DNA of 64,000 nucleotides from Antrihabitans stalagmiti (GTDB lineage: Bacteria; Actinomycetota; Actinomycetes; Mycobacteriales; Mycobacteriaceae): NCBI RefSeq assembly GCF_016482825.1, contig NZ_JAEMNV010000002.1, positions 1 to 64,000 on the forward strand. Reading direction: 5' to 3'. The notes below the pieces were generated by a model. The model saw only the letters and a list, made by a program, of their open reading frames with translations, did not search any database and was not told where the DNA came from. This document shows positions 1 through 13,133 of this stretch, one piece after another. How positions within the stretch are numbered: position 1 is the stretch's first letter; each line of letters begins with the position of its first letter. The translations under genes were made by a program, and so were the position numbers.

Positions 1-27
1 GGCAGACGGTGATGTGGTGGAAATGAG

Positions 28-70
28 AAAGACCCCGTGACCCTGCATTTCTGCTGGTCACGGGGTCTTT
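28..70 (-). terminator. Strong hairpin terminator after the tRNA genes
   Basis: Two 15-base arms (28-42 and 56-70) are perfectly complementary around a 13-base loop. The outer end of the left arm is A-rich, giving a short U-rich tail on the minus strand. It lies just downstream of the tRNA-Glu gene on the minus strand, so it probably ends the gltX / tRNA transcript. Perfect symmetry means it could also stop transcription entering from the left. Confidence 0.8.
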
Positions 71-78
71 GCCCGTTG

Positions 79-151
79 TAGCCCCGACGGGATTCGAACC
101 CGCGCTACCGCCTTGAGAGGGCGGCGTCCTAGGCCGCTAGACGACGGGGCC
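79..151 (-). tRNA. tRNA-Glu (anticodon CTC)
   Basis: On the minus strand the sequence folds as a full cloverleaf. The anticodon stem CCGCC/GGCGG encloses the loop CTCTCAA, giving anticodon CTC, which reads GAG. The T-arm carries the conserved TTCGAAT loop. The acceptor strands pair as GCCCCG with CGGGGC, with a probable terminal G-U pair. No CCA is encoded. It lies about 100 bases after the tRNA-Gln gene and downstream of gltX, the enzyme that charges it. Confidence 0.92.
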
Positions 152-249
152 AGGAACTTCTGCTTGTGGAAAGCTCAGCCAGCTTAACTGGCTATTGCTC
201 GGCGACAAAATCGCTCCGATTGCGGCGATCTCTCGCCTGCAACTTACCG

Positions 250-321
250 CTGGGGTACCAGGACTCGAACCTAGAATGGCGGTACCAGAAACCGCTGTGT
301 TGCCAATTACACCATACCCCA
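250..321 (-). tRNA. tRNA-Gln (anticodon CTG)
   Basis: The minus strand gives a cloverleaf with perfect 7-bp acceptor pairing (TGGGGTA with TACCCCA). The anticodon stem GCGGT/ACCGC encloses the loop TTCTGGT, so the anticodon is CTG (codon CAG). The T-loop is TTCGAGT. The gene sits between gltX and tRNA-Glu in the same orientation. In actinobacteria without glutaminyl-tRNA synthetase this tRNA is first charged with glutamate by GltX and then amidated by GatCAB, whose genes lie further along this window. Confidence 0.92.
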
Positions 322-438
322 ATGGCCTTCGCCGCCTGCTTCGCTGTGGTTCTCGCGAGGCTGCTTTGTGGCCGATCAAGAGGGTACCAAAGGGGTCCCC
401 GATATCCACAAACCAGCAGGTCGGCGAAGGTTTTTCGA

Positions 439-1920
439 CTACTGTTCGACCGCAACGCCCGCCCGTGCCGAGCGCAGCCGCGCCAGCGTCTTGTCTCTGC
501 CGAGCAATTCCATCGACTCGTACAGTGGCGGGCTGATGTGGCTGCCCGTGACGGCGACGCGTACCGGGGCGAATGCCTTGCGCGGTTTGAGACCCATTTC
601 GTCGATCAGCGTCTCTTTGAGGGCGGTTTCCAGCGTCGGCGTCGTCCACTCGGTGACACCGTCCAACGTTGTGATGGTCGCGTCCAGCACGGGCGCCGAA
701 TCGGCGCCGAGATTCTTGGCTGCCGCCGCTGGATCGATCGCGAAGTCCGAGTCGTCGACATAAAGAAACTTCAACAGGTCCCACGCATCGGACAGAACGA
801 CGATGCGGGTTTGCACCAACTCCGCTGCGGTGGCGAACACTTCGGCGTCGACGTCGTCCGAAATGTGGCCGTGCTCGACCAGGAACGCGCGCAACCTGAC
901 GGTGAAATCGGCCGGATCCAGCAACCGAATGTGCTCGGCGTTGATGGAGTCGGCCTTCTTGAGGTCGAATCTGGCCGGATTGGAATTGACCTTCGACACA
1001 TCGAACGCGACGACCATCTCGCCGAGGGAGAACACGTCACGATCCTCGGCGATGCTCCACCCGAGCAGCGCGAGGTAGTTGAGCAGACCCTCCGGAATGT
1101 AGCCGCGGTCGCGGTGAACGAAAAGGCTCGACTCGGGATCACGCTTCGACAGTTTCTTGTTGCCCTGACCCATGACGAACGGTAGGTGCCCGAACTCGGG
1201 TGTGAAGTCGGCGACTCCGATCCGTTGCAGCGACTCGTACAGCGCCAATTGCCTTGGCGTAGAGGACAAGATGTCCTCGCCGCGCAGCACGTGTGTGATC
1301 TTCATCATCGCGTCGTCGACAGGGTTGACGAGTGTGTACAACGGTTCGCCGTTGCCACGGGTCAATGCGAAGTCCGGAACCGTCCCGGCACGGAACGTCG
1401 TTTCGCCGCGCACGAGGTCGGTCCAGGAGAGGTCGTGATCGGGCATCCGCAGCCGGACGACGGCACCGCGTCCTTCGTCGAGGAACTGCTGGCGCTGCTC
1501 CGCGGTGAGCTCGCGGTCGAAGTTGTCGTAGCCGAGTTTCGGGTCACGTCCGGCAGCCTTGTGCCGGGCTTCGACTTCCTCTGGCGTGGAGAAGGATTCG
1601 TACGCCTCCCCCGCCTCCAGCAATTTCGCGACGACGTCGAGGTGAAGGCCGCGGCGCTGCGATTGCAGGTACGGCTCGTAGGGTCCACCGATTTCGGGGC
1701 CCTCGTCCCAATCGAGTCCGAGCCAGCGCAACGCGTCGAGAATCGCCTGGTAGGACTCTTCGGTGTTGCGCGCTGCGTCGGTGTCCTCGACTCGGAAGAC
1801 GAACGTACCGCCGTGATGACGCGCGAAGGCCCAGTTGAACAGTGCGGTGCGCACAAGTCCGACGTGCGGCGTTCCCGTCGGTGACGGGCAAAAGCGAACG
1901 CGGACAGCAGGTGTGGTCAT
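439..1920 (-). CDS. gltX: Glutamyl-tRNA synthetase (probably non-discriminating)
   Basis: This class I aminoacyl-tRNA synthetase attaches glutamate to tRNA-Glu and, in organisms using GatCAB, also to tRNA-Gln. The 493-residue protein has the HIGH-type motif in PTGTPHVG near residue 15 and a KMSKS-type KLSKR near residue 250, and its length is normal for the family. The start is the ATG followed by TTPAVRVRF. It shares one base with the stop of the upstream FAH-family gene, so translation is probably coupled. Upstream in-frame codons encode nonsense-like residues and were rejected. tRNA-Gln and tRNA-Glu follow on the same strand, suggesting co-transcription with its substrates. The M. tuberculosis equivalent is gltS/gltX (Rv2992c). 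Confidence 0.95.
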   Translation of the reverse strand: MTTPAVRVRFCPSPTGTPHVGLVRTALFNWAFARHHGGTFVFRVEDTDAARNTEESYQAILDALRWLGLDWDEGPEIGGPYEPYLQSQRRGLHLDVVAKLLEAGEAYESFSTPEEVEARHKAAGRDPKLGYDNFDRELTAEQRQQFLDEGRGAVVRLRMPDHDLSWTDLVRGETTFRAGTVPDFALTRGNGEPLYTLVNPVDDAMMKITHVLRGEDILSSTPRQLALYESLQRIGVADFTPEFGHLPFVMGQGNKKLSKRDPESSLFVHRDRGYIPEGLLNYLALLGWSIAEDRDVFSLGEMVVAFDVSKVNSNPARFDLKKADSINAEHIRLLDPADFTVRLRAFLVEHGHISDDVDAEVFATAAELVQTRIVVLSDAWDLLKFLYVDDSDFAIDPAAAAKNLGADSAPVLDATITTLDGVTEWTTPTLETALKETLIDEMGLKPRKAFAPVRVAVTGSHISPPLYESMELLGRDKTLARLRSARAGVAVEQ

Positions 1921-2699
1921 TACTTGCCCTTCTTGGCAGCTGCCGGATTGCTGAGGGTTCCGATACCCTCGATCGTGACCGACACGGTCTGCCCAGCTTC
2001 GATAGGACCGACACCCTCGGGTGTGCCGGTGAGAATCACGTCGCCCGGTAGCAGTGTCATCACACTGCTGATCCATTCGATGATCTTCGGAATGTCATGC
2101 AGGAAAAGGGATGTGCGGCTGTTCTGCTTGACGACGCCGTCGAGCTCGGTCGTGATCTCGAGATCGGAGGCATCGATGTTCGTTTCGATCCAGGGACCGA
2201 GCGGGCAGAACGTGTCGTAGCTCTTGCCGCGCGTCCACTGACCGTCGTGACGCTGGTGATCGCGCGCGGTCACATCGTTTGCGACCGTGTAGCCGAGTAC
2301 CACGTCGAGAGCTTTCGCCGCCGCGACGTCTTTGCACGGCCGTCCGATGACGACGGCAAGCTCACCCTCGTAGTCGACCTGATTCGAGTTGGCAGGCAAC
2401 AGAATCGGCGCATTGGGGCCGACGATCGAAGTGTTCGGCTTGAGGAAGATCACCGGATCCTTCGGCGCCTCGCCGCCCATCTCCGCAGCGTGGGCGGCGT
2501 AGTTCTTGCCGACGCAGATCACCTTGCTTGCAAGGATCGGGGCGAGCAGGCGAACGTCGGCGAGCGGCCAGGACCGTCCCGTGAACGTGGGAGTACCGAA
2601 GGGATGTTCGGCGATTTCCTTTGCAATCCGTTCGTCGCCGTCCCCCTCGATACTCACGAAAGCGACACCGTCCGGACTGGCAATTCGACCAAGGCGCAT
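1920..2699 (-). CDS. Fumarylacetoacetate hydrolase (FAH) family protein
   Basis: The 259-residue protein belongs to the FAH superfamily, whose members hydrolyse, decarboxylate or isomerise beta-diketo or 2-hydroxydienoate acids using a divalent metal. The family metal site is visible as DYEGEL (E111, E113) and a later aspartate in [10 protein letters not shown] short N-terminal domain precedes the FAH fold, as in 2-hydroxyhepta-2,4-diene-1,7-dioate isomerases and oxaloacetate decarboxylases. The true substrate cannot be read from sequence. It directly precedes gltX with a one-base overlap, an arrangement conserved in mycobacteria (Rv2993c), so it may be a housekeeping metabolite-repair enzyme. 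It is divergent from the MFS gene. Confidence 0.85.
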   Translation of the reverse strand: MRLGRIASPDGVAFVSIEGDGDERIAKEIAEHPFGTPTFTGRSWPLADVRLLAPILASKVICVGKNYAAHAAEMGGEAPKDPVIFLKPNTSIVGPNAPILLPANSNQVDYEGELAVVIGRPCKDVAAAKALDVVLGYTVANDVTARDHQRHDGQWTRGKSYDTFCPLGPWIETNIDASDLEITTELDGVVKQNSRTSLFLHDIPKIIEWISSVMTLLPGDVILTGTPEGVGPIEAGQTVSVTIEGIGTLSNPAAAKKGK

Positions 2700-2843
2700 G
2701 GATGAAGTCTATCGACCGAGGTAGCGCACCCGTTAGCGGCGTCGAGGTCCGTCGGCTTCGGGTGTAGTGTCGACACCGTATCCATATTGTAAGACTTTCA
2801 TCCCATAGAATGAGACACCAAACCAGCACCGAATCGAGGCAGC

Positions 2844-4037
2844 ATGGACCACACGGGAGAAGTCGGTAGCACTCGCAAATGGTCCATGCTCGCGCTCGGC
2901 GTCTTCGGCCAATCCACGAGTTCGCTGTTCGTGCACGGCTCCGCCTTTCTCATACCTGCGTTGCACGCCGACGGACTCAGCCTTCCGATGGCAGGTCTGC
3001 TCGTTGCCATGCCGACCGTCGGAATCGTGCTCGCTCTGATCGCGTGGGGCGTCGTCGTCGACAGAATCGGCGAGCGCCGCGTCCTCGTCATCGGCTTGGG
3101 ATCGATGTGCCTGGCCGCGACAGCAGCCGTCTTCACGTCCTCCTACATTGCGCTCGGAGCCTTCCTGCTGCTTGGTGGAATCGCTGCCGCAAGTACCAAT
3201 TCCGCAAGTGGCCGCGTCGTCGTCGGCTGGTTCCCCGTCAATCGTCGCGGGTTCGCTATGGGCATCAGACAGATGTCCCAACCACTCGGCGTCGCGATCG
3301 GCGCGCTCGCGATTCCGACGGTCGCCACGGCACACGGTGTACCCGCCGCACTCGCCGTTCCTGCCGTGATGGCCGGGATCGCCGCCATCGGCTGCGGCAT
3401 CGGAATCATCGACCCACCCCGACCGTCCAAGGTCGACGCTGCCAAGTCGGGTCTGCTGAACAACCCCTACCGCGGCGATTCGACGCTGCTGCGAATCCAC
3501 TCCGTCTCGGTGTTGCTCGTCATTCCCCAGGCTGCGGTGTGGACGTTCGCTCTCGTCTGGCTGACGCAGGACCGCGGTTGGTCGCTGCCTGCCGCAGGGG
3601 CCTTGATCACCGGTACCCAATTGCTAGGAGCGGCGGGCCGAATCGGCGCAGGAGCATGGTCGGATCTGCTGGGCAGCAGAATGCGACCGCTGCGCTATGT
3701 GGCGATCGCGGCAGCGGTGACGATGGCCGCGCTTGCCTTGACCGACTGGATCGACTGGGCAGTCGCGATCCCGATCTTGGTGATCGCGTCGGTCGTCACC
3801 GTCGCCGACAACGGTCTGGCGTTCACAGCGGTCGCCGAAATAGCCGGACCCTATTGGAGCGGAAGAGGTCTCGGGATCCAGAACACCGGGCAGAATTTGG
3901 CGTCGTCCGCCGTACCGCCGTTGTTCGGCACGCTGATCGTCGCAACGAACTATCCGACGATGTGGCTCGTCACGGCACTGATCGCCGTCGTTGCGGTGCC
4001 GCTGGTTCCGAAAGACCCAGCGGCCGCGACGACCTAG
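2844..4037 (+). CDS. Major facilitator superfamily transporter
   Basis: The 397-residue protein is almost entirely hydrophobic, with about twelve membrane segments. It has an MFS-like loop after segment 2 (VVDRIGERR, the family's D-R-x-G-R/E-R pattern) and a second related loop before segment 8. It should be an inner-membrane secondary transporter with unknown cargo. The start ATG follows a GAGG-type ribosome site at about 8 bases. It is divergent from the FAH gene, and its stop overlaps the leuB stop by four bases on the opposite strand. The position matches the MFS gene Rv2994 of M. tuberculosis. Confidence 0.85.
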   Translation: MDHTGEVGSTRKWSMLALGVFGQSTSSLFVHGSAFLIPALHADGLSLPMAGLLVAMPTVGIVLALIAWGVVVDRIGERRVLVIGLGSMCLAATAAVFTSSYIALGAFLLLGGIAAASTNSASGRVVVGWFPVNRRGFAMGIRQMSQPLGVAIGALAIPTVATAHGVPAALAVPAVMAGIAAIGCGIGIIDPPRPSKVDAAKSGLLNNPYRGDSTLLRIHSVSVLLVIPQAAVWTFALVWLTQDRGWSLPAAGALITGTQLLGAAGRIGAGAWSDLLGSRMRPLRYVAIAAAVTMAALALTDWIDWAVAIPILVIASVVTVADNGLAFTAVAEIAGPYWSGRGLGIQNTGQNLASSAVPPLFGTLIVATNYPTMWLVTALIAVVAVPLVPKDPAAATT

Positions 4038-5047
4038 AGCGAGGCTGCGATGCGGTCGCCGACCTCGACCGTATCGATCGCCGCCCCCGGCTCCCGCGAG
4101 GCGAGGTCCGCGGCCACCGCATCGGCGACCTTGGCAGCCTCCGCTGTGCGACCGAGGTGATCGAGCAACAACGACACGGACAGAATGGCTGCCGTCGGGT
4201 CTGCCTTCGACTGGCCGGCAATGTCCGGCGCGCTGCCGTGTACCGGTTCGAACATGCTCGGGTTGGTACCGGTCGCATCGATGTTTCCGCTTGCGGCCAA
4301 ACCGATTCCGCCCGTAACCGCGGCCGCGAGATCGGTGATGATGTCGCCGAACAGGTTGTCGGTGACGATCACGTCGAAGCGGCCTGGATCGGTCACCATG
4401 TGGATCGTCGCTGCATCGATGTGCTGGTAGGCGACCTCGACGTCAGCGAATTCGGCCGCAACTTCGTCGACCGTCCGCTGCCACAGCGAGCCTGCGAACG
4501 TGAGGACGTTCGTCTTGTGCACGAGCGTGACGTGCTTGCGGCGAGCCTGAGCCTTCGCAAACGCATATCGCACAACACGTTCCACGCCGAAGCGGGTGTT
4601 GGTGCTGACCTCGGTAGCAACCTCGTGCGGTGTGCCGACCCGAATTGCGCCGCCGGTTCCGGTGTACGGGCCTTCGGTGCCCTCGCGGACCACGAGGAAG
4701 TCGATCGCCGGGTTGCCGTTCAGCGGTCCGACGACTCCGGGGAACAATTTCGACGGGCGCAGGTTCACGTGATGATCGAGCGCAAACCTGGCGCGCAGCA
4801 ACAGACCTCGTTCGAGTACGCCGCTCTGCACCGACGGATCGCCGATGGCGCCGAGCAGTATCGCCTCGTGCTGACGCAATTCGGCCAACACCGAATCGGG
4901 CAGCAGTTCGCCCGTCGCGTTGTAGCGCCGAGCACCGAGGTCGTACTCCGTCGTCTCGACGTCCGGCACGACAACGCGCAGCGACTTCAGTGCCTCGGCG
5001 ACGACCTCGGGACCGATGCCGTCGCCCGAAATAACGGCGAGCTTCAT
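4034..5047 (-). CDS. leuB: 3-isopropylmalate dehydrogenase
   Basis: LeuB oxidises and decarboxylates 3-isopropylmalate to 2-ketoisocaproate with NAD, the third step of leucine synthesis. The protein (337 residues) has the decarboxylating-dehydrogenase signature NLFGDIITD near residue 225, an LRPSKLFPG segment, and an N-terminal dinucleotide region beginning [14 protein letters not shown]. It is the short actinobacterial type. It follows serA on the same strand after about 60 bases, so the two may share a transcript. Convergent with the MFS gene (4-base overlap). leuA, leuC and leuD are not in this window. Confidence 0.95.
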   Translation of the reverse strand: MKLAVISGDGIGPEVVAEALKSLRVVVPDVETTEYDLGARRYNATGELLPDSVLAELRQHEAILLGAIGDPSVQSGVLERGLLLRARFALDHHVNLRPSKLFPGVVGPLNGNPAIDFLVVREGTEGPYTGTGGAIRVGTPHEVATEVSTNTRFGVERVVRYAFAKAQARRKHVTLVHKTNVLTFAGSLWQRTVDEVAAEFADVEVAYQHIDAATIHMVTDPGRFDVIVTDNLFGDIITDLAAAVTGGIGLAASGNIDATGTNPSMFEPVHGSAPDIAGQSKADPTAAILSVSLLLDHLGRTAEAAKVADAVAADLASREPGAAIDTVEVGDRIAASL

Positions 5048-5071
5048 AGCTGTTGCCTCACTTGATTTTTC

Positions 5072-5101
5072 CCAGCTCGATTGGTGCCAGCTCGATTGGT
5101 G
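5072..5101. repeat. 15-bp tandem duplication between serA and leuB
   Basis: The 15-base unit CCAGCTCGATTGGTG occurs twice head to tail, with a truncated third start (CCGGCTC) running into the serA stop. It fills most of the 59-base serA-leuB gap. It looks like replication slippage. No regulatory role is evident. Confidence 0.6.
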
Positions 5102-5106
5102 CCGGC

Positions 5107-6702
5107 TCAGGACAGGTCGACGAGCTCGATCATCGAAGCACCGACGGCTGCTGTGATCGCAGTTTCGACCTCACTTGGCACCGTGCGGTCGATGCGGAGC
5201 AGGATGATCGCGCCCGGACCTTCGGCGTCCTGACTCAGCTGTGCGGCCTGGATGTCGATGCCGGCTTCGCCGAGCAGGGTGCCGATCTTGCCGAGCGCGC
5301 CAGGCTCGTCGTTGTAGTGGACGACGAGGTTGAGGCCCTCGGCGCGAAGATCGAAGTTGCGGCCGTTGATGTTCACGATCTTCTGGACCTGCTTGGGTCC
5401 GGTGAGCGTGCCCGACACGTTGATGACCGAACCGTCGCCGTAGACAGCACGCAGGTCGGCGACGCTCCGGTGGTTGGGGCTCTCCGATGCCTTGGTGAGT
5501 TCGGCCGTCACACCACGCTCGGCGGCGAGCGACGGCGCATTGACGAACGTGACGGCATCTTCGATGACAGCGGAGAAAAGTCCGCGCAGTGCCGAAAGCT
5601 TCAGGATTTCGACGTCCTCGGACGCCAACTCCCCCAGCACATCTACCGAAATACTGACCGGAAGTTCCTTCGACAGTGCACCGAGCAGAACGCCCTGCTT
5701 GCGGACGATCTCGAGCCACGGTGCGACTTCCTCGCCGACCGCGCCACCGGAGACGTTGACGGCGTCGGGAACGAATTCGCCTGCGAGAGCCAGCAATACG
5801 GACTTCGCGACGTCGGTACCCGCACGGTCCTGCGCCTCGCTCGTCGAGGCACCCAGGTGCGGCGTCACAACGACCTGCGGCAGCTCGAAAAGCGGGCTGT
5901 CAGTGCAGGGCTCGGTCTCGAAGACGTCGAGGCCTGCCGCGCGTACGTGACCGGACTTGATAGCCTCGGCGAGTGCTGCCTCGTCGACGAGTCCGCCACG
6001 TGCGGCGTTGACGATGACGACACCCGGCTTGGTCTTCGCGAGGTTCTCCTTGCCGATGATGCCCTTGGTCTCGGGGGTCTTCGGCAGGTGGACGGAAATG
6101 AGGTCGGCGCGGGAAAGCAGCTCGTCGAGGCTGACCAGCTCGATGCCGATCTGGGCCGCGCGGGCAGGCGACACGTAGGGGTCGTACGCGATGACGTGGG
6201 TTTCGAACGCGGCGAGGCGTGCGGCGAAAAGCTGCCCGATCCGGCCGAGGCCGACCACGCCGACCGTCTTGCCGAAGATCTCGACACCGTTGAACTTGCT
6301 GCGCTGCCAGGTGTGTTCACGCAGCGTGGCGTCCGCGGCGGGGATCTGACGCGCTGCGGCGAGCAGCAGGGTCACCGCGTGCTCGGCAGCGGTGTGGATG
6401 TTGGAGGTCGGTGCGTTGACGACGAGCACACCACGCTCGGTCGCCGCGGGCACGTCGACGTTGTCGAGTCCGACACCGGCGCGGGCGACGATCTTCAGAT
6501 TGGTTCCGGCGGCGAGAACTTCGGCATCGACGGTCGTCGCCGAACGAACCAGCAACGCGTCGGCCTCAGGAACGGCCGCGATGAGGGCGGGGCGATCAGG
6601 ACCGTCGACCCAGCGAACCTCGACGCCGTCTCCAAGCGCCTCCACGGTCGACTGGGCAAGCTTGTCGGCGATCAGGACAATGGGGCGGCCTGGCTGGCTC
6701 AC
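5107..6702 (-). CDS. serA: D-3-phosphoglycerate dehydrogenase (long, ACT-domain type)
   Basis: SerA oxidises 3-phosphoglycerate to 3-phosphohydroxypyruvate, the first step of serine synthesis. At 531 residues it is the long actinobacterial form. It has a catalytic and NAD domain in the first ~310 residues ([13 protein letters not shown] for nucleotide binding), then an intervening domain, then a C-terminal ACT domain beginning around [15 protein letters not shown] that in relatives binds serine for feedback inhibition. It is separated from the upstream ilvBNC operon by a large palindrome and probably has its own promoter. serB, two steps later in the pathway, begins at the right edge of the window. 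Confidence 0.95.
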   Translation of the reverse strand: MSQPGRPIVLIADKLAQSTVEALGDGVEVRWVDGPDRPALIAAVPEADALLVRSATTVDAEVLAAGTNLKIVARAGVGLDNVDVPAATERGVLVVNAPTSNIHTAAEHAVTLLLAAARQIPAADATLREHTWQRSKFNGVEIFGKTVGVVGLGRIGQLFAARLAAFETHVIAYDPYVSPARAAQIGIELVSLDELLSRADLISVHLPKTPETKGIIGKENLAKTKPGVVIVNAARGGLVDEAALAEAIKSGHVRAAGLDVFETEPCTDSPLFELPQVVVTPHLGASTSEAQDRAGTDVAKSVLLALAGEFVPDAVNVSGGAVGEEVAPWLEIVRKQGVLLGALSKELPVSISVDVLGELASEDVEILKLSALRGLFSAVIEDAVTFVNAPSLAAERGVTAELTKASESPNHRSVADLRAVYGDGSVINVSGTLTGPKQVQKIVNINGRNFDLRAEGLNLVVHYNDEPGALGKIGTLLGEAGIDIQAAQLSQDAEGPGAIILLRIDRTVPSEVETAITAAVGASMIELVDLS

Positions 6703-6758
6703 GTGATGGACTCCCGAGTAGGCGTGGCGAATTCGTTGAACAGCTTAGCTTCGAGGTT

Positions 6759-6798
6759 GTGCGCGGTTGCCGGGTCCATGGACCCGGCAACCGCGCAC
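6759..6798 (-). terminator. 40-bp perfect palindrome, probable ilvBNC terminator
   Basis: Bases 6759-6798 read the same on both strands: 18-base arms (GTGCGCGGTTGCCGGGTC and its complement) around CATG. A second small hairpin (GGCGC TAC GCGCC, 6801-6813) sits between it and the ilvC stop. The pair lies 15 bases after ilvC on the minus strand and before serA. There is no U-tract, but actinobacterial terminators often lack one. Confidence 0.65.
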
Positions 6799-6813
6799 AG
6801 GGCGCGTAGCGCC

Positions 6814-10321
<3,508 letters not shown>

Positions 10322-10404
10322 TTTGGTGCTTCCTTCGTGCGTCGCGTTGTACTGATCAGGTCTCGAGCTCTGGGCGGGTCGAAAAAGGAAATTGCCCTTA
10401 ACAG

Positions 10405-10440
10405 CAAAAAGCCCTCGACAGCCATGCTGTTCGAGGGTGG
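10405..10440 (-). terminator. Attenuator terminator in the ilvBNC leader
   Basis: On the minus strand, arm CCCTCGAACAG (10437-10427) pairs with CTGTCGAGGG (10421-10412) with one bulged base, around a short loop. A run of five T residues (10410-10406) follows directly. This is a textbook intrinsic terminator, placed about 85 bases before ilvB and about 45 bases after a short leader reading frame, so it most likely stops transcription when branched-chain amino acids are plentiful. Confidence 0.75.
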
Positions 10441-10483
10441 CGCGTCATGCGTGCGAGTTGATAATCGACTCAGGCTGTTGCCT

Positions 10484-10531
10484 TCACGCGCAGACGCGCC
10501 GGCCGATTACGAGCAACTCATTTCGTTTCAC
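10484..10531 (-). CDS. ilvBNC leader peptide (15 residues, Leu-Leu-Val-Ile run)
   Basis: A 15-codon frame begins with GTG at 10529-10531 and encodes MKRNELLVIGRRVCA, ending in TGA. Residues 6-9 are consecutive Leu-Leu-Val-Ile, the three end products of the pathway whose operon follows. This is expected of a ribosome-mediated attenuation peptide. No ATG, GTG or TTG lies upstream in frame before a stop, and there is no Shine-Dalgarno sequence, but a promoter-like pair would place the transcription start at or next to the GTG, so the message may be leaderless. Candidate alternative pairings include GGCGCGTC (10493-10500) with GACGCGCC (10439-10446), just ahead of the terminator. Function is inferred from layout; translation is untested. 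Confidence 0.7.
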   Translation of the reverse strand: MKRNELLVIGRRVCA

Positions 10532-10538
10532 GCGCTCG

Positions 10539-10568
10539 ACGGTAGGCGTGAGTACGCCGAAGAGTCAA
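10539..10568 (-). promoter_or_regulatory. ilvB: Putative ilvBNC promoter
   Basis: On the minus strand, TTGACT (10568-10563) is one base from the consensus -35 hexamer. TACCGT (10544-10539) has the T-A-n-n-n-T skeleton of a -10 hexamer, 18 bases away. A start 7-8 bases further on would fall at about 10531, the first base of the leader-peptide GTG. Confidence 0.5.
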
Positions 10569-10628
10569 ACCTGTGACGACGCCGTCCCATTATGTGGGAA
10601 CAATCCGTTGTAATGCGAAGATGTTGGT

Positions 10629-11159
10629 GTGTCATCACCGCATAAGTCCGTGCCACCACAGTCATCGTCCCACACTGCCGACGGCAGCAATGTCGACGGG
10701 GCTGCGGTCGAGCAGGCACCATATGTCATAAGAATCACCCGACTTTCCCTGGTCGCGGCGTTCATGCTGCTGATTTGCGTCAGCTTCCCCGCCCTCGGCT
10801 GGCCCGCTGCGCTCGGCTGGCTGTTCCTGCTGCCGATCGGCGTCACGGTGTGGATTTTGCGAAACCAGACCACGGTCACCTCCTCGGGTCTGGAGACCCG
10901 CAGTGTGTTCGCTGCCAAATCGATCCCGTGGACCGACATCAAAGGCGTGCGATTCCCGAAGCGCGGCTGGGCACGGGCCGACCTGATCAGCGGCAAGGAA
11001 AGCGTCCTGCCTGCCGTAGGTTTCGATCGTCTGCAAGAATTGGCAGAGGCCTCGGGCGGGCGAATCCCCGATCCGTATGCCGCAGTCCCGGACGTCGTCG
11101 AGTCGAACCATGATTCGGACCCGGAAGAGAATTCGGAGTCACCGCGCTCGTCCGAGTAA
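10629..11159 (+). CDS. PH-domain small membrane protein (CFP6-like)
   Basis: The 176-residue protein has a low-complexity N-terminus, two adjacent membrane segments (about residues 38-76), a bacterial PH-like domain (ILRNQTTVTSSGLETRSV through RGWARADLISG) and an acidic tail. In M. tuberculosis the gene next to ilvB1 on the opposite strand is cfp6 (Rv3004), which shares the SIPWTDIKGVRFPKR-type core and the ending GRIPDPY. Its molecular role is unknown. The start is GTG, with no strong ribosome site. It is divergent from the ilvBNC leader and lies 66 bases before ilvD on the same strand. Confidence 0.75.
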   Translation: MSSPHKSVPPQSSSHTADGSNVDGAAVEQAPYVIRITRLSLVAAFMLLICVSFPALGWPAALGWLFLLPIGVTVWILRNQTTVTSSGLETRSVFAAKSIPWTDIKGVRFPKRGWARADLISGKESVLPAVGFDRLQELAEASGGRIPDPYAAVPDVVESNHDSDPEENSESPRSSE

Positions 11160-11225
11160 CCGGTGTCGGGCCCTCGGCATCCGCGCGCGCTCCGTCAGTG
11201 CATGCTCTATCCGAAGAAGGTCGCT

Positions 11226-13070
11226 ATGCCTCCACTCAGATCACGTACGACAACGGTCGGCCGCAATGCTGCGGGCGCGCGCGCCCTGTGGCGCGCGACA
11301 GGAATGACCGACTCCGATTTCGGTAAGCCGATCGTTGCGATCGCGAACTCGTACACGCAGTTCGTACCCGGTCATGTGCATCTGAAGAACGTCGGCGAGA
11401 TCGTCGCCGACGCCGTCCGCGCTGCGGGTGGCGTGCCTCGCGAGTTCCACACCATCGCAGTCGACGACGGTATCGCGATGGGCCACGGCGGCATGCTGTA
11501 CTCGCTGCCTAGTCGCGAGATCATCGCCGACTCCGTCGAATACATGGTCAACGCGCACACCGCCGACGCACTCGTGTGCATCTCCAACTGCGACAAGATC
11601 ACCCCCGGAATGCTCAATGCCGCTATGCGACTGAATGTTCCGACGGTGTTCGTCTCGGGCGGACCGATGGAGGCCGGCAAGGCCGTCGTCGTCGGCGGCG
11701 TCGCACAGGCCCCGACCGACCTCATTACCGCGATCTCCGCGAGCGCCAACGACGCGGTGTCCGAAGACGGGTTGTCGGAAGTCGAGCGCAGCGCGTGCCC
11801 GACGTGTGGCTCGTGCTCGGGCATGTTCACCGCCAACTCGATGAACTGCCTCACCGAGGCACTCGGACTTGCACTGCCCGGCAACGGTTCCACCCTGGCG
11901 ACCCACGTCGCACGCCACGCCCTCTTCGACCGTGCGGGAACCACCGTCGTCGAGGCAGCGCTCAAGTACTACCGCGACGACGACGAGAGCGTCCTGCCTC
12001 GAAACATCGCTACACACAAAGCTTTTCGCAACGCGATGGCGCTCGATGTGGCAATGGGCGGGTCGACCAACACGGTGTTGCACATCCTCGCGGCAGCGCA
12101 GGAAGGCGAGGTGCACGGCTTCGACCTCGCCGAGATCGACGCCATCAGCCGCGGTGTTCCGTGCCTGTCGAAGGTCTCGCCCAACTCCGATTACCACATG
12201 GAGGACGTACACCGCGCCGGCGGAATCCCCGCGATCCTCGGCGAACTACGCCGTGCCGGACTGCTGGAGACCGACGTCTCGACCGTGCACACGGCCAGTT
12301 TCGACGAGTGGCTCGACACCTGGGACATCCGCTCCGGCAGGGCATCCGACGAAGCGATCGAACTGTTCCACGCGGCTCCGGGAGGGGTCCGTACCGTGGA
12401 GCCGTTCTCGACCGACAACCGCTGGTCCTCGCTCGATGTCGACGCGGCCGGTGGGTGCATCCGCGATTTCGACCACAAGTACACCGTCGAAGGCGGACTA
12501 GCCGTGCTGCGCGGCAACCTCGCACCCGACGGCGCGATCATCAAGACCGCGGGCATCGACGAAGAACTGTGGAACTTCCAGGGTCCGGCGCGCGTCGTCG
12601 AATCCCAGGAGGAAGCGGTCTCGGTGATCCTCGGCAAGAAGATCCAGCCTGGCGACGTGCTTGTCGTCCGATACGAGGGACCCGCGGGCGGGCCCGGCAT
12701 GCAGGAGATGCTGCATCCGACCGCATTCCTCAAAGGTTCGGGCCTCGGCCGCAAGTGCGCCCTCATCACCGACGGCCGCTTCTCCGGCGGTTCGTCGGGG
12801 ATTTCGGTCGGCCACATCTCCCCCGAAGCTGCGGGTGGCGGTGCAATCGGCCTTGTGCAAGACGGTGATCAGGTGTTGATCGACGTCGTGACCCGCCGGT
12901 TGGAACTCCTTGTCGACGACGAGGTCCTCGCCGAGCGACGCGCCAAGATGGAGGCCTCGGAACGGCCGTGGCAGCCGGTCGGTCGTGAGCGAACAGTCAC
13001 AACGGCGTTGCGCGCCTACGCGGTGCTCGCCTCGTCCGCGGACAAGGGTGCGGTGCGCAGAATTCCGTGA
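11226..13070 (+). CDS. ilvD: Dihydroxy-acid dehydratase
   Basis: IlvD dehydrates 2,3-dihydroxy-isovalerate and -methylvalerate to the 2-keto acids, the third common step of branched-chain synthesis, using an iron-sulfur cluster. The 614-residue protein shows the cluster cysteines in [13 protein letters not shown] and [15 protein letters not shown] and the Mg2+/substrate region [14 protein letters not shown]. The chosen ATG gives [20 protein letters not shown], the normal family N-terminus, and follows GAAGAAGG at good spacing. Earlier in-frame codons add an implausible 21 residues. It lies opposite ilvBNC, separated by the PH-domain gene, so its regulation may be independent of the attenuator. 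Confidence 0.95.
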   Translation: MPPLRSRTTTVGRNAAGARALWRATGMTDSDFGKPIVAIANSYTQFVPGHVHLKNVGEIVADAVRAAGGVPREFHTIAVDDGIAMGHGGMLYSLPSREIIADSVEYMVNAHTADALVCISNCDKITPGMLNAAMRLNVPTVFVSGGPMEAGKAVVVGGVAQAPTDLITAISASANDAVSEDGLSEVERSACPTCGSCSGMFTANSMNCLTEALGLALPGNGSTLATHVARHALFDRAGTTVVEAALKYYRDDDESVLPRNIATHKAFRNAMALDVAMGGSTNTVLHILAAAQEGEVHGFDLAEIDAISRGVPCLSKVSPNSDYHMEDVHRAGGIPAILGELRRAGLLETDVSTVHTASFDEWLDTWDIRSGRASDEAIELFHAAPGGVRTVEPFSTDNRWSSLDVDAAGGCIRDFDHKYTVEGGLAVLRGNLAPDGAIIKTAGIDEELWNFQGPARVVESQEEAVSVILGKKIQPGDVLVVRYEGPAGGPGMQEMLHPTAFLKGSGLGRKCALITDGRFSGGSSGISVGHISPEAAGGGAIGLVQDGDQVLIDVVTRRLELLVDDEVLAERRAKMEASERPWQPVGRERTVTTALRAYAVLASSADKGAVRRIP

Positions 13071-13076
13071 TGCGTC

Positions 13077-13132
13077 GAGCGCATAGCTGTGCAGGCAGAT
13101 TCGAGTCGTTTTTCCTGAACAGCTATGCACTC
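13077..13132. terminator. Hairpin between convergent ilvD and doxX-like genes
   Basis: GCATAGCTGT (13081-13090) is exactly complementary to ACAGCTATGC (13119-13128), and the pairing extends three more bases outward past one mismatch. The loop is 28 bases and includes TCGTTTTTCC. It sits just after the ilvD stop and before the stop of the convergent gene, so it probably terminates one or both. Confidence 0.5.
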
Positions 13133-13133
13133 G

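Noticed and set aside
137-784. Long open frames on both strands across the tRNA genes and the gltX end
   Set aside because: They cross two clear tRNA genes, are Arg-rich and match nothing; typical shadow frames in GC-rich DNA.
1921-2076. Upstream extension of gltX to 2076
   Set aside because: The extra 52 residues are antisense-like sequence over the FAH gene, while the ATG at 1920 gives the normal family N-terminus.
5072-5101. Tandem repeat as an operator for serA-leuB
   Set aside because: It lies downstream of serA and has no dyad; simple slippage duplication is sufficient.
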